Source: Diadema setosum
Taxonomy: Eukaryota > Echinodermata > Echinoidea > Diadematoida > Diadematidae
Reading direction: 5' to 3'
DNA length: 64,000 nt
Assembly: GCA_033980235.1 (NCBI GenBank)
Contig: CM067059.1
Span: 21,116,494 to 21,180,493, forward strand
Both the position numbers and the translations under genes were made by a program. This document shows positions 53,401 to 63,200 of the stretch, in pieces. Each line of letters starts with the position of its first letter. The stretch's first letter is position 1. Below the pieces are notes generated by a model. It was not told the DNA's origin and did no database searches. It saw only the letters and a program-made list of their open reading frames with translations.

Positions 53401-56400
53401 ATAAGACTACAGGTCACGTCTTTTATTAGGATCTCTTTGTTTCACTTTGTTTTTGGATATCTCAGCCATTTCAAAACCGATTTTCATCAAATAAATTTTT
53501 GATACCCCTTAGAATTGCATGCTCTTTGACATCTCATAGAGTGGTTTCTGAATATCTCGCAAAGCGTTAAAAAGCTAAATCCTCACCTCGACCAGAACTG
53601 TACACACCCTTTAACACTCATTCAAATTCATTGTCCATCAGTTGCAAAGTTAAATCTGCAGTAGTTGCATCTAGACTTCTAAAAAAAATAAAAGCACATA
53701 TCTAGACCTCTAAAAAATATAAAAGCACACTTTTTTTTTGGTGAGCATAGATCTGAAGACACATCTCATCACAAGATTGTGACATCACTAACTGATCATT
53801 GATCCACTTCTGTCATGAATTATATTCCCTGTCATATCTCTTCCATTTTCTCCTAACTGCACATGTCTGGGCAGCATACACACATAATATTACATACATG
53901 TTCTTACACATCATTTGAGAGGATAAAATTAAAAAGGAACAAAGAAAAAAAAAGAATACTTTCTTTATTCTGTTTACAGATGAGATTTTTGCAAGCAACA
54001 CTGTAGTCCCCTGACCTACTAGACAACTATTTGGAAAGCGTTCTGATAGACTTCTCGCTAACAAGAAAATCAAACAAACAAAACAAACAAACAAACAAAC
54101 AAACAAACATTCCTATATCTGAATAAATTCTCTTATTTGCTGGATAAACTATTTGCATGTTGTTAATTCAACAGACATCAAAACCAATATGACAACACAT
54201 TTCCTTTACGCCTTATTGTCTCTACCACAGTGATGATGCATCACATCTACTGTAGAAAGTACAACAGGGAGCAAACACCCTATCCATGTTTTTGCCCACC
54301 GTGAAACCTCCTCGGCTATGCCACGCTTTTCCAGGTAACCATTAGCAGTAATTGGCATCGATGATGAGCAACAATAGAGGATACTTGTACGATGGTGGCC
54401 CATTCCAACCTTGTGTACAGTGCTTCCTCATTTACAAGGGTGTATGTCAGATCTAACTTGTAACAAAGAATAATCAAGCAGTTGGCCCAATCATTAATAG
54501 TTTATGTTCAGTCTCTCTATGATCATTGGAGGTCAATGCCACTGTTTTGTTTCATTCATGGCAAGCTTGCGAGTGTCAATGGAAGTGTCACGTAAGAAAG
54601 ACATGAGAAAATGAAATAATTAAGTAGCTCTTGCTGAATAGAGCACATTATTCACTGAACACAAAGTAAAGATATATGGCATGGCATAAGTTGCTATATA
54701 TATGGCATATTAAAAAGGAGGTGTGGTAGATATATCATCATACCTCTGTGCCAATTATAAGCTACTATAAAAGACATTTAATAGGACAATCTTTATTCAT
54801 TCTGTTGAAAATTGCAGTTTTCTTTACAGCACGCTAATCAGCGATTTTGTATGGGACATCGTGAGTCGAGTATGGAAAAACAAGGTCTTCAGGGGCAAAC
54901 AAGGTTAAATGTGACCGGCGACAACGGTTTCAGGCAAAAATCGGAAATTTTGAAAATTCATTTTTTCACTGAATCACATTGCCCATTTCCTAAGCTTTGC
55001 ATTGATATAAAACACTTGTATTCTTCGGTACCGTAAGTGGGCAAAGAAAGAGAAATAAAATGCACTTTTTAAGTTGTTAGCCTGACAAAATTGCGATAAA
55101 ACAGGCTTTGAAGATTCACCTCTTTCTCAAAGACAATGTCCGAGCGGCGATGCGAGGAGAGAATCACCCATCCGTACGATGGTGCCAATCGATGTTAAGC
55201 TCCGCCTCTAGCAACCACGTCGCCTTCTGATTGGCTCACTGAGAGAGTCAAATTTCCCGGGTACCTTCCTCGGAGCTCAGCGTATGGAGCTGAAAAACAA
55301 TGCGTTTCGCTCGGGTTTGTTTGCCAGTATGTCTTTCAAGATGGCGAATACGATAATTGCACGTATGGTGTACATGTACATGTGTATGGTGCACGCATTA
55401 CGCAATGGCATCCACACGCCATGACCGTGAATATGATTGGTCACATGTGACCGCTCCTTTCCTCTCATCTACCTTCCATTGAGTCAGTCTGCTGTCATAT
55501 TTTTTACTACATGTACAAGTAGACACATTTGAGAATATCTAGTTTTCTTTTCACACGATTACGTCTTGCTACATGATTTTTGTTTCACTTAATTCCATTG
55601 TCGAACATTGCGGTAGAATAGTTTGGATAGAAAGCCAAACGAAGAGCACGCACTACAGAGCGAGCGTATATAAACCACTATAGCAAGAACAATGGAGCAT
55701 GCAATCGTGCACGCGTGGACAAAGCATTCCCAAAACGCTGCAACTGGTGTCTCCGAAAGCCGAATTATGTAAATGTATGCGACGCACCAGCCAATCGCAT
55801 GCGAGACCCTGCGCCGTAGCAACACTGGGGATATTGGCGCGGCGTTCGAAAGAAGCTCGAAACTGACGAGTGCGATCCAACATAGGGTGCTTAAAATTCC
55901 ATTTTCGATAGGAAAAACTTAGTCTTATGCTATGTAATTTAGTGTAGATGTAGAAAACATATCAAAGTTTTGATTTCTGCAAAAAACCTAAATCGACAAA
56001 AATAATGGTCAAAATCTTTGTACCCCGCCTAGGAGGGAATTTGCTCTTGCAACTTTTGCCTGAAACCGTCGTGGCGGGTCACAAATGTACATTTGTAGGC
56101 CTGCTTATACTGTATGTATGGTATCATGTATGTGAACGAATGATATATAATGTCAGTACTTTGGTTCCTGTTGCCAACCTGTAAATACATTCAAGCCCCT
56201 ACATGCAGTCATTCCTTACCGTCAGAACTACTAAAGAAATGATAGATGTCTGCAATGGGTGTAGGGAAACACCTTACTTATCACATTTGTGAGCTCCATA
56301 AGTTACAAGGAAGCTGCCATATTTTAAAGTATCTGCACATGACTTCAGTTGTGCATGTGGTTCTACATTGTAGCCTGACTTCTGATTGAAATATTAATAA

Positions 56401-59400
56401 TATACTGTATATACCATATATTTAGCAAGTCTTTTGCAAATCTGGACTTCCCAATGATTTCACACGAGGTTGATTCACAATTGTGGAGTACAGTAACAGA
56501 TGGAGAAATGTATGCGTATTATGTTATATTCATGTCGGGATCAAAATTAACATTTTCGTGCATTGTCAAATTCGTGAATAGCACCTAACTTGCAAAATTC
56601 ATGAAAATATAACCCTGTAAAATTCATGACATACACAGTAGTAAGCTGTTTCATCACCTTTCCATCACAATGTGTTGTGCAAAGCACTCCACAAAGCATT
56701 GCATTATGCATGAATATAATGACAGTCTAAACGGTAAAAGAAAAGCTATCTTGTTTCGATGTGGAGGATCTGAAATTCATTCCATCAATAGACCACAGCA
56801 TTATACATGCAGAAAATCCCATATCGTCATCAAATGTCCCCTATGGAAGATACTCAAATAGCTTAGAAAAGGAGTCAAAAGGGGCCTGAGCTTAGGAAAG
56901 GCATACATTGTAGATGGGCTTATTTTAAAGCTACAAATGGGTTATACTGAATGCAGCATAAAGGAACAGAGAGAGCAATGGGTAATTTAGTTCAGTGCTA
57001 TAAAAGATTACAAACAAGCAATAGCCATATACATTGTATGTCAATGTATGCATGGCTTGAAATAAGTGTCTAGATGCTAATAGTTTCGATTAGATTAACA
57101 ATTCACACCCCTGCCATTAAATGTAAGCATACATGTGCAAATTAGTGAAGTGAAACCCCCAATTAACCTTATAAAGGGAGTTAGAATGCATTAGAAAGAT
57201 CTATCACTGTTTATTATGTAAAACATGCAGGGACACTACAGCAGCACAATATCAACCTATAGTTAATTCATTCACAATGAAGACATTAAACATTGATTTC
57301 ATTAAATGTTGCTGCAAAATTAATTTCATACATACTTAGATAAGGAAAATGGAGGACCAGATCTATTAAAAATGTTCTATTGACAGTAAGGGAAAGAGCA
57401 ATGAGTGTCAAAGGTAAGGAAGTGTAGTACTGTACAAAGACCCTCGCCATTCATTCTTCACACACCCAATGCAGAAATCAGGATTCATATCCTTATTTTA
57501 ACTCTGTTGTCCTGTCAAAGGTCATTAAACATAATTTTCATTTCATAAGTACAAAGCATGAAAACAGAGCACACTGATGACTACAATGGAAGACTGGTGT
57601 CACTGTTCAATGCATTTTAACTGTTAAAGCAGCTGAAAGGGTGTGTCAGTAAAAAATTTGCATTTCATATAGAAATTTATGGAAAAATTTAATTTAAGCT
57701 TGTCAAAGTTGATGAAACAAATTTCTCATAAAGTCTCAACTGGCAGAAAATAAATCCAAGTACAAATCCATGCAGTCAACCATGTATGCCATAAACTATA
57801 AACATGGATGTGGCTCAGTTGGACAAGCACATTGTTAAAATTCCTCTTTGATAACAATAAAGCACAGATATGTAACTTTGTCAAAATATGTTCCTGATTG
57901 TCTTTTTCTTGCCCCCACCTAACCTCAAACTATAAAATTTAATTTTCATGTGATGGTTATAATCTTGTTGTTGTGGTTGTTTTCTGGTTGGCTCCAAAAG
58001 TGCAATGTGTACATTAGCTTTGACAAAACAATTGGCCAGAAACATGTCTTACACAATTAACATGTACATTACAGCTGTTGGAAACCCTAATACTTGTGGA
58101 CTTACAAAGTAACCCCCCCCCCCCTGTTTTAGCATCTATGAAGAAAACATGTAGCACAATTTCACTAACATGACATGCTTACTCAGAAACACAAGCATTA
58201 AGACTAAAGAAACATGTCGGCAAGATACCAAAGATAACAGAACATCATCTTTGGTGAAAAGACAAACAAACAAACAAACAAACAAAAAGCACAACAGGTG
58301 TGTTATGGAAAAATACTGGTGGGAGGCCATGAGGTACAGACAGTCACTGAGGCAGACAAGACACACAGCAGTGCAGGAGTGACCAGGCTGTAAGTCTTGC
58401 ATGGTTGAGATCTTGTTCTATCCTCGTGATCATTTCTCAGGACTATTGAATACTGTGCGGCAATAGATTAATATCACACCAATCTGTTGCTCTGTCTACA
58501 GGTTGTAAGCCCTTCTTATTAGTAAGTCACCAAAGTAGCAAGGGTGGGGAGGGAGGGGGATGCATTCTCACAAAATCATGGAATAATCCTGGCTATGAAT
58601 TATGCTGTATGTGACATACAATTGTACTAGTAGCGTCAGGATATACTATACCAGGTCAAAATGCCATGCAAACGACAAAAATTAAAGCAGAGCTTTTGGG
58701 AAGCACATATTTGTGGCCACAAGCATTCTGAGTAGTATCATGGACCATGGTACTCTGAAAGGGTCATTTCCTCAAAACCTCTCCTCCAATCAGCATTCCA
58801 ATAAATTAGTCAACATTAGAACAATTAGCAATCAAATTTAACGTTGATTAGTTATCCTTCCACCTTTCCATTTCTGTATATATGCCTACCGATAGTCAAA
58901 TATGAAAGAGAAATTCTCTTCCCTCATTTCTTTATCTGGGGCTTATGAATTGAATGGCAAAATGCATTGAATGTGCCAAAGCATCTATGGACTTCCACTA
59001 AGCACTGTTGATGGTTTGAAGCTTTGAAATACAAAGGCTGAGATGTGTAAAGTTCTCTATGATCACTAACTTCAGCTGTACGTTCACACATCTTTACATA
59101 TGATTGCATGTATGTCAAGAAGTCATGATAACATCTTCCATTCACCGGCAGAAAAAAGTAAATTGATTCTTGCATCACGCCCTGCAAGTGAAGAAACCTG
59201 GCACCCCTACTTTTGCATCTTGTCCTCACATCAAGTGACACTTTCAACAGTGACTAATAAAGACTTCCCATTCCCGAGTGGGATTACACCCTGTTTCACA
59301 AGGAGTTTATCACACTTATTCTACAAGCTGGGACAAGATGGGTCAAATGAAGTATTATCAGGTTGATGTACTCTGGGCACAAAATTTACCAATTCAGTCA

Positions 59401-59757
59401 TGGATTATACATCTCATACTACACCCTGCCCACCACACTCACTAATATATATCGTGGGTATAAGTGGTTACATAACACATGGACGGGAAGGGAAAGTAGC
59501 ACATCTTCACTACAGGTGTCGGTAAGGCTGCAGGACGATTATCACACAGAATACAAGTCATGCACATGTTTATAACTACATTCTTCCTGTATACGAGCCA
59601 ATGTAATTGAGGCAAAATACTCACTATGTTTCTTGAGTCGATACCCAGCGACAACAGCAGCTTGCGACTGTTCTTCGAGTTGTTCCACTGGTACTTCTGC
59701 GCAACAGTATTCTCCATATCGCTCAGGGACGACCACACTTCTGTCTTCTGGCTGACA
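38122..59757 (-). CDS. AFTPH: Aftiphilin, 3' half of a split gene (five coding exons)
   Basis: Aftiphilin is a cytosolic adaptor that binds clathrin and AP-1/AP-2, working with gamma-synergin in vesicle traffic at the trans-Golgi network and endosomes. Five exons join in one frame (59757-59625, 48396-48229, 45867-45807, 42809-42738, 38465-38122) with GT-AG borders and matching phases (0, 0, 1, 1), giving 258 residues and a TGA stop. Conserved blocks in order: a clathrin-binding box (WSSL then YQWNNSKNSRKLLLSLGID), ELGMLTPLKP, VEFDWSGSGLINPLD, NSLNLDFF, VDPELLDL and LPDLSYMLAKVLMFP. Vertebrate aftiphilin, as I recall it, has near-identical blocks in the same order (for example VQFDWSSSGLTNPLD and LPDLTFMHAKVLMFP). 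The long N-terminal region is missing; the first located exon starts mid-codon, so more exons lie upstream, probably past the window end. No database search was run. Confidence 0.92.
38965..39210. mobile_element. TIR element, 'CGCGAAAT' family copy 1
   Basis: Ends TACTGTATACACCAAATATT and, on the other strand, TACTGTATACGCCATGTATT. The body repeats TTCGCGAA and CTCGCGAAAT on both sides. 246 bp, no coding capacity. A diverged copy lies at 56403-56640 in opposite orientation. Confidence 0.75.
41762..41808. mobile_element. 47-bp palindromic TIR remnant
   Basis: TACAGTGGACTCCAGTTATA joins directly to its near complement ending GGGAGTGCACTGTA. Only the two ends of a pogo-like element remain. Confidence 0.6.
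42738..42809 (-). CDS. AFTPH: AFTPH exon: NLDFF motif
   Basis: A 72-nt exon between acceptor CAACAACAG and donor GTAACA, phase 1 at both ends. It supplies the rest of an Ala codon, then NSLNLDFFATERKSSSSRT and KSKP. NLDFF followed by a serine run sits exactly where vertebrate aftiphilin reads LLNLDFFG and a serine run, right after NPLDA. The LNLDFF segment resembles a clathrin-box or acidic-Phe motif (inference). An acceptor 7 nt further in (CCAACAG) exists but would break the phase. Confidence 0.87.
42810..45806 (-). other. AFTPH intron between the NLDFF and FDWSG exons
   Basis: About 3 kb. Contains an 18-19 nt T run (43414-43432), the TIR element at 43812-44306 and A/T-rich simple sequence. 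No extra exon seen. Confidence 0.7.
43812..44306. mobile_element. GC-rich-end TIR element, about 495 bp
   Basis: Left ACGCTGCGTTTACATCATGT then TCCCAGCAGCCACAGCAGCC; the right end on the other strand reads GGCTACGATTACGCCATGTT then CCCGGCAACCATGGCAGCCC. The roughly 45-bp ends match at about three quarters of positions. No transposase frame. The class is not recognised. Confidence 0.7.
45807..45867 (-). CDS. AFTPH: AFTPH exon: FDWSGSGLINPLD block
   Basis: A 61-nt exon between acceptor TTGTAACAG and donor GTATGT. It enters in phase 0 and leaves in phase 1. It encodes DSVTKVEFDWSGSGLINPLD plus the first base of the next codon. The core VEFDWSGSGLINPLD is one of the most conserved segments of aftiphilin. 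Codon phase agrees with both neighbouring exons. It is too short to stand out as an open reading frame. Confidence 0.9.
46372..46471. mobile_element. Dispersed repeat, second copy of the 14125 element
   Basis: Shares TTTCCATCTGAAAAGATGGC, TGGATAGCCCATATTCAGCT and GGTCTTCCATGGGGTCCAGT with 14125-14222, same orientation. This copy stops after GGATGTGAG. Confidence 0.6.
47620..48151. mobile_element. Palindromic MITE, family B copy 3
   Basis: Left half has 'attagtagaacgcatcagc' and 'agtttcagagcagccatcac'; right half has the complements 'tttttctgctaatattgctg' and 'gatggttgcaccaaaactgc'. It ends ATTCTCCTTTAA. More diverged than copy 1. Confidence 0.65.
48229..48396 (-). CDS. AFTPH: AFTPH exon: ELGMLTPLKP block
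   Basis: This exon is 168 nt (56 codons, phase 0 at both ends), from acceptor AACTACAG to donor GTGCGT. It encodes LSSGRVGRPLFAQELGMLTP, then LKPGE, and a Ser/Gly/Glu-rich stretch (residues 30-48) that is probably disordered. The block matches the place where vertebrate aftiphilin reads AGLGMLEPTKEPLKP, directly after the RNI of the clathrin box, which confirms the join over an 11-kb intron. It is GC-rich (many CpG) compared with the AT-rich introns. Confidence 0.88.
49735..49837. mobile_element. 103-bp TTAA-ended miniature element
   Basis: TTAACCCGTTGAGGACGAG at the left; the right end, on the other strand, is TTAACCTGTTAAGGATGG. TTAA at both tips may be the target site, as in piggyBac-like or Kolobok-like elements; the class is inference. 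Confidence 0.6.
52266..52442 (+). mobile_element. CAGGGGCGGATCCAG-type MITE, copy 1
   Basis: CAGGGGCGGATCCAGGAATT at the left; the right end on the other strand is CAGTGGCTGATCCAGAG. The body has a 13-nt G run and a 20-nt C run in inverted placement. A second copy in opposite orientation is at 60122-60281. Confidence 0.75.
53223..53614. mobile_element. Palindromic MITE, family A copy 4
   Basis: TTAAAGGGACTGTACAGTTC and, on the other strand at the right end, TTAAAGGGTGTGTACAGTTC. Arms include ATGAGAAACCTCTTATGAAA-like and GAGATATCCAAAAA blocks with their complements. It lies in the 11-kb AFTPH intron, so it would be transcribed as a long hairpin. Confidence 0.85.
54910..56084. mobile_element. 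1.18-kb TIR element with GC-rich interior
   Basis: Left TGTGACCGGCGACAACGGTT then TCAGGCAAAA; right end on the other strand TGTGACCCGCCACGACGGTT then TCAGGCAAAA. The 30-bp ends differ at only a few positions. The interior (55130-55300, 55730-55880) is rich in CpG, holds CCAAT-type boxes (CTGATTGGCTCA, AGCCAATCGCATG) and a GTATATAAA box near 55668, but no transposase-length frame. Superfamily not recognised. Confidence 0.75.
56403..56640. mobile_element. TIR element, 'CGCGAAAT' family copy 2
   Basis: TACTGTATATACCATATATT at the left; the right end on the other strand is TACTGTGTATGTCATGAATT. GGACTTCCCAATGATTTC in the left half matches, reversed, the right half of 38965-39210, so the two copies face opposite ways. 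Confidence 0.65.
59625..59757 (-). CDS. AFTPH: AFTPH exon: clathrin-binding box
   Basis: This 133-nt exon starts after CTACCAG and ends before GTGAGT. Its first base completes a codon begun in an unseen upstream exon, and it ends in phase 0. It encodes 44 residues containing WSSLSDMENTVAQKYQW and then RKLLLSLGIDSRNI. This matches the W-x-x-L and QW..S...K.LL..LG.D.RNI pattern of the aftiphilin clathrin-binding domain. A second frame is also open across the exon, but it shows no family match and its phase does not fit the next exon. Confidence 0.9.
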
Positions 59758-60121
59758 CTGGTAGATAGACAAGACACATTGACTTGGAAATATCATTATA
59801 ATGAAAAATTTATCCTGCTCAGTGCATCTCCATGCAGACAAATTACAATAGTCCAATGACACTAACCTGCGCCTGAAACTAAAAGTGCACTTGAGTAGCA
59901 TTCAATTAGCACACTGCAGCCATTTTGTAAATAACATTTTCATACAGGAAAGCCCTGTACTCTCATAGTTCCATACATCTACACATGCATACAATGCTTT
60001 TTGCCGCTTCGGCACGTCAGTCTTTTTCATTCTTTGGTAATCACTTTTGGAGATTTTCTAGGGTATGCTTGTTTGAGGAGAAAATTGCATGTACTGGCAC
60101 CTTCAAAACATACATGCTTTT

Positions 60122-60281
60122 CAGTTTCGGATCCAGATGGGGGGCGCATCAGGCACACGCCCCCTCTTTATTTTTTGTTCAAACAAAAGAAATGAAAAAA
60201 ATGGGGGGGGGGGGCTTGTGCGCCTCCCCTTTAATTTTGTAAAGGTGCCTCTCCTTTACGGAATTCCTGGATTTCCCCCTG
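60122..60281 (-). mobile_element. CAGGGGCGGATCCAG-type MITE, copy 2
   Basis: Read on the minus strand it starts CAGGGGGAAATCCAGGAATT and continues CCGTAAAGGAGAGGC, closely matching 52266-52442. The left tip (TTTCGGATCCAGATGGGGG) is the other terminal repeat. Confidence 0.75.
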
Positions 60282-63200
60282 CTTTTTGGAAAGTACAATC
60301 TAAACACAGTTGCCTGGATAACATTGATTTCCCTGTAATACTTTCAAGTGCCTGCAACACAATCATGTTGCTGCTTTTCATTCCTATTGTCCTATCACTA
60401 AACATCTAGATTTCAAAGACCACAAGACACTACTGAGCTGTACATGCAAACTCAAGACATACCTGTTTTTTTGCCCTAGAAGCAATTTCCAATCTTTATG
60501 AGAATGTGTGATGCAATAGTTGAAATTGAATTTCTGTACAGTGGTTGAGACAGTAAGTTCAAGCACATTCATGGCAACAACACTATATCTTTAAAACAAA
60601 AACAAAAACAAAAACAAAAGACATTGTGTCTACTGGATAGCTGTGGTTTTAATGCTCAGTATGGTTGTGAATGTCAGGGGTGTCTGTGATATTTTTGCTG
60701 ATATGAGATAGTTCTGTGCCTGACCAAACGCAGTCATTTGGCATTTAAGTTTCTCTGCAGGGCTCTTGCAGTCTAATCTAAGAGCGTCACCATAAAATGT
60801 TACCCTACACTGACAGGAGATGCATTCAAGAAATGCAGACAACTGTGCATGAATGTTTGTGTGTAAGTGTGTGTTTGTGTGCACGTGTGTGTGTGTGTGT
60901 GCGCGTGTGCGTAATATGTTTTGTGTGTATATGTTTCGGCATGTGCATGTGTTCGTACACACAATGTACTTATGTTTGTCTAGTGCTTTCATGGAAAAGA
61001 AATGATACCTTGGCAAACTGTATGATGCAATATGTCCTCCTCACTTCTAACTATACACAGCCCAGTCGCTGCATAAATAGCGACAGGGCTGTACCGGAAC
61101 GGCCCACAACACAAAGAGAGCTCGGCTATTGCTTTACGTTCGCTTTGAGTTTTGATACTTTACATCATTTTCTGTCACCTCAAACTCATCAAATGTAATC
61201 TTCATTGGTGACACTACATAGCTATGTTATCGATATTGACATACACATTTCACAACTTACTGAAAATGAAGATTATATGCAGCATATGCAAACGGCAAAC
61301 GCGATCGGACCGTGCATGCTGCTACCAAAGAGCACACATACGCAGTAGATCGCTGCACTTCCAGCCACACACGCGCACGCATAATATGCATTTGCTAAGT
61401 GGTCAACGCGCCATTTTGAACTCTGCAACGATGAACCCTAGCAGTCGGGGATTGCGCTAGAAAGTGCCATTTTTTGTTCAATGGACTTATCGTGAGGGCT
61501 CTCCATGGACTTATGTACCTTCTGTAATATAAGCATGCACTTTATGTGAGTAACGTACTGTCTATAAGTATTGTATAAATTGTTATAAGTTTTGTAGTTG
61601 TGTTGTGGTTCCCCACTTTGATGGTGAAGCCCTGTCCGTCTGACGCTGTGCTTTGCATAGTGTCTGGTCGGGCTACCTCACTTCTAACTTGCCATGAGAG
61701 TGAAACGTAAATAGTCCATCATTAACATCACTTTTCAACCCATCTCACAGCCCAAGTGGACATAGGGGAGAACTAATGACTGTGACTCAAACACAGTATA
61801 TTCAGTCAACGAGTTACAGGAGGCTCTTTCATCCATCATTTAAGTTATTACAGTTGAGTAAAGTATCAGAGTGATGGCTGTGTTATCTGCACACATTTGG
61901 GGCAAATGCATTCTGTATACAGCATTAAAAAACCCATCAAGTCTAAAAACAACAACACTGTGATTTAGTGCTGTATCTGTCATACTACTTTTGCATTTAA
62001 TATGTTTATAAGATAGACTATGTACAAATGGTGTTCGCCCCCCCCCCCCCCAATATACTGTGGTTGCAGAAGTATCAAAAGCTAGCTGCTTAGCAACTCA
62101 TATTAAAAGATTAAAATGTTCCTGTATTCCTCTAAGATTAGCAAATATTTGATATTTGTACATATTTCATGAATTTAACCAGTTTCATTCAATCTTTCTC
62201 CTGTATAAAATATATAGAGTTGCCAATTTAACAGGAAAGGACAAGATGATAACTTTTGGAACAAAAATTACCCATGAACTTGATTATCAGCTTGAAAGGG
62301 GTATTGCTTTCAGTGCGCAGACATCTTCAATTAGTTTCTTAATTTGATTTGACGAAGGCAAAGGCCCGAAGTCCACAATTTTCCAGATCTTTTTATTTTT
62401 TTTTATGCATTACAATTTATTCATACAATTGTACATATGCAAGTACCCTATATAAGGTAAATAGGAACATGTCACAAACTCACAAACACACACACATGTG
62501 CTCAAACACACACACACACATACACAATTATTCCTGCCATATACATGTACATGTATTTATTTCACATCGTCCTATTAGAGTAACATCTCAATTAAGTGCT
62601 CTCTTGCAATGGAAAGCCTGCAGCTCCACATCAACATTCAGCAGTGCCTGTAATATCCCACCAAGATCAAGAGACAGCCGAGGTGGTTCTGCTCTGCGGT
62701 ATGCGTCACATTACATGGCCACTCCGCCTCGGCATTGATTTTACATAGATTATTTGCCCAATTTCTCTTCCCGAGCACTGCTGAGCAGCAAGTGGACTGA
62801 CAACATCTACTTGCAATTGTGCATATTGTATCCCTGTGATTTTGATTGCACAGCCATACATTTGTGCACGAGTCCACCCATTTGTGCTCACTTGATTTTG
62901 AATTGCTTGAATACAGCTAAGCAATGCATAAAATTGCTGTTACTGGAAATGAATACATAGTTGTGGCTAACAACTCATAACAACCCCAATATTTAGCAAA
63001 TGTGTAGACAAAAGGTAACAAGATATATATAAATTTGTATTCAGTATGAAATGTATGTTTTCAAGATACTATTTGAAATTTCATGCCATCTGGATCCTCA
63101 TAAACATCCCGACAAGTACTGTGAGATGGATGCAATGACAACATGGGTGTATGCGTGCATTCATGCACTCTGCCAATACATTTGTAGAAGCAACTAACTG

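Larger units (their letters stand above)
48397..59624 (-). other. AFTPH 11.2-kb intron
   Basis: Contains four or more inverted-repeat elements (49735-49837, 52266-52442, 53223-53614, 54910-56084, 56403-56640), AAAC arrays (54068-54108, 58263-58287), a 20-nt C run and a CpG-bearing patch at 51680-51900 open on the minus strand but unrecognised. No further AFTPH exon is needed here: phase and protein blocks join cleanly across it. Confidence 0.75.

Noticed and set aside
59542..59901. Alternative 119-codon minus-strand frame over the clathrin-box exon (PEDRSVVVPERYGEYCCAEV)
   Set aside because: The other frame carries the aftiphilin motif and the correct phase into the next exon; this one is a shadow.
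60815..60845. Possible 31-32-nt mini-exon (LSAFLECISC) upstream of the clathrin-box exon
   Set aside because: The phase could fit, but the donor is weak, the segment follows a CA repeat, and there is no recognisable match.
62588..62705. Minus-strand open segment reading LSLDLGGILQALLNVDVELQ, considered as the missing upstream AFTPH exon
   Set aside because: An acceptor exists, but no acceptable donor appears before the in-frame TGA, and none gives the phase-2 end required by the exon at 59757.
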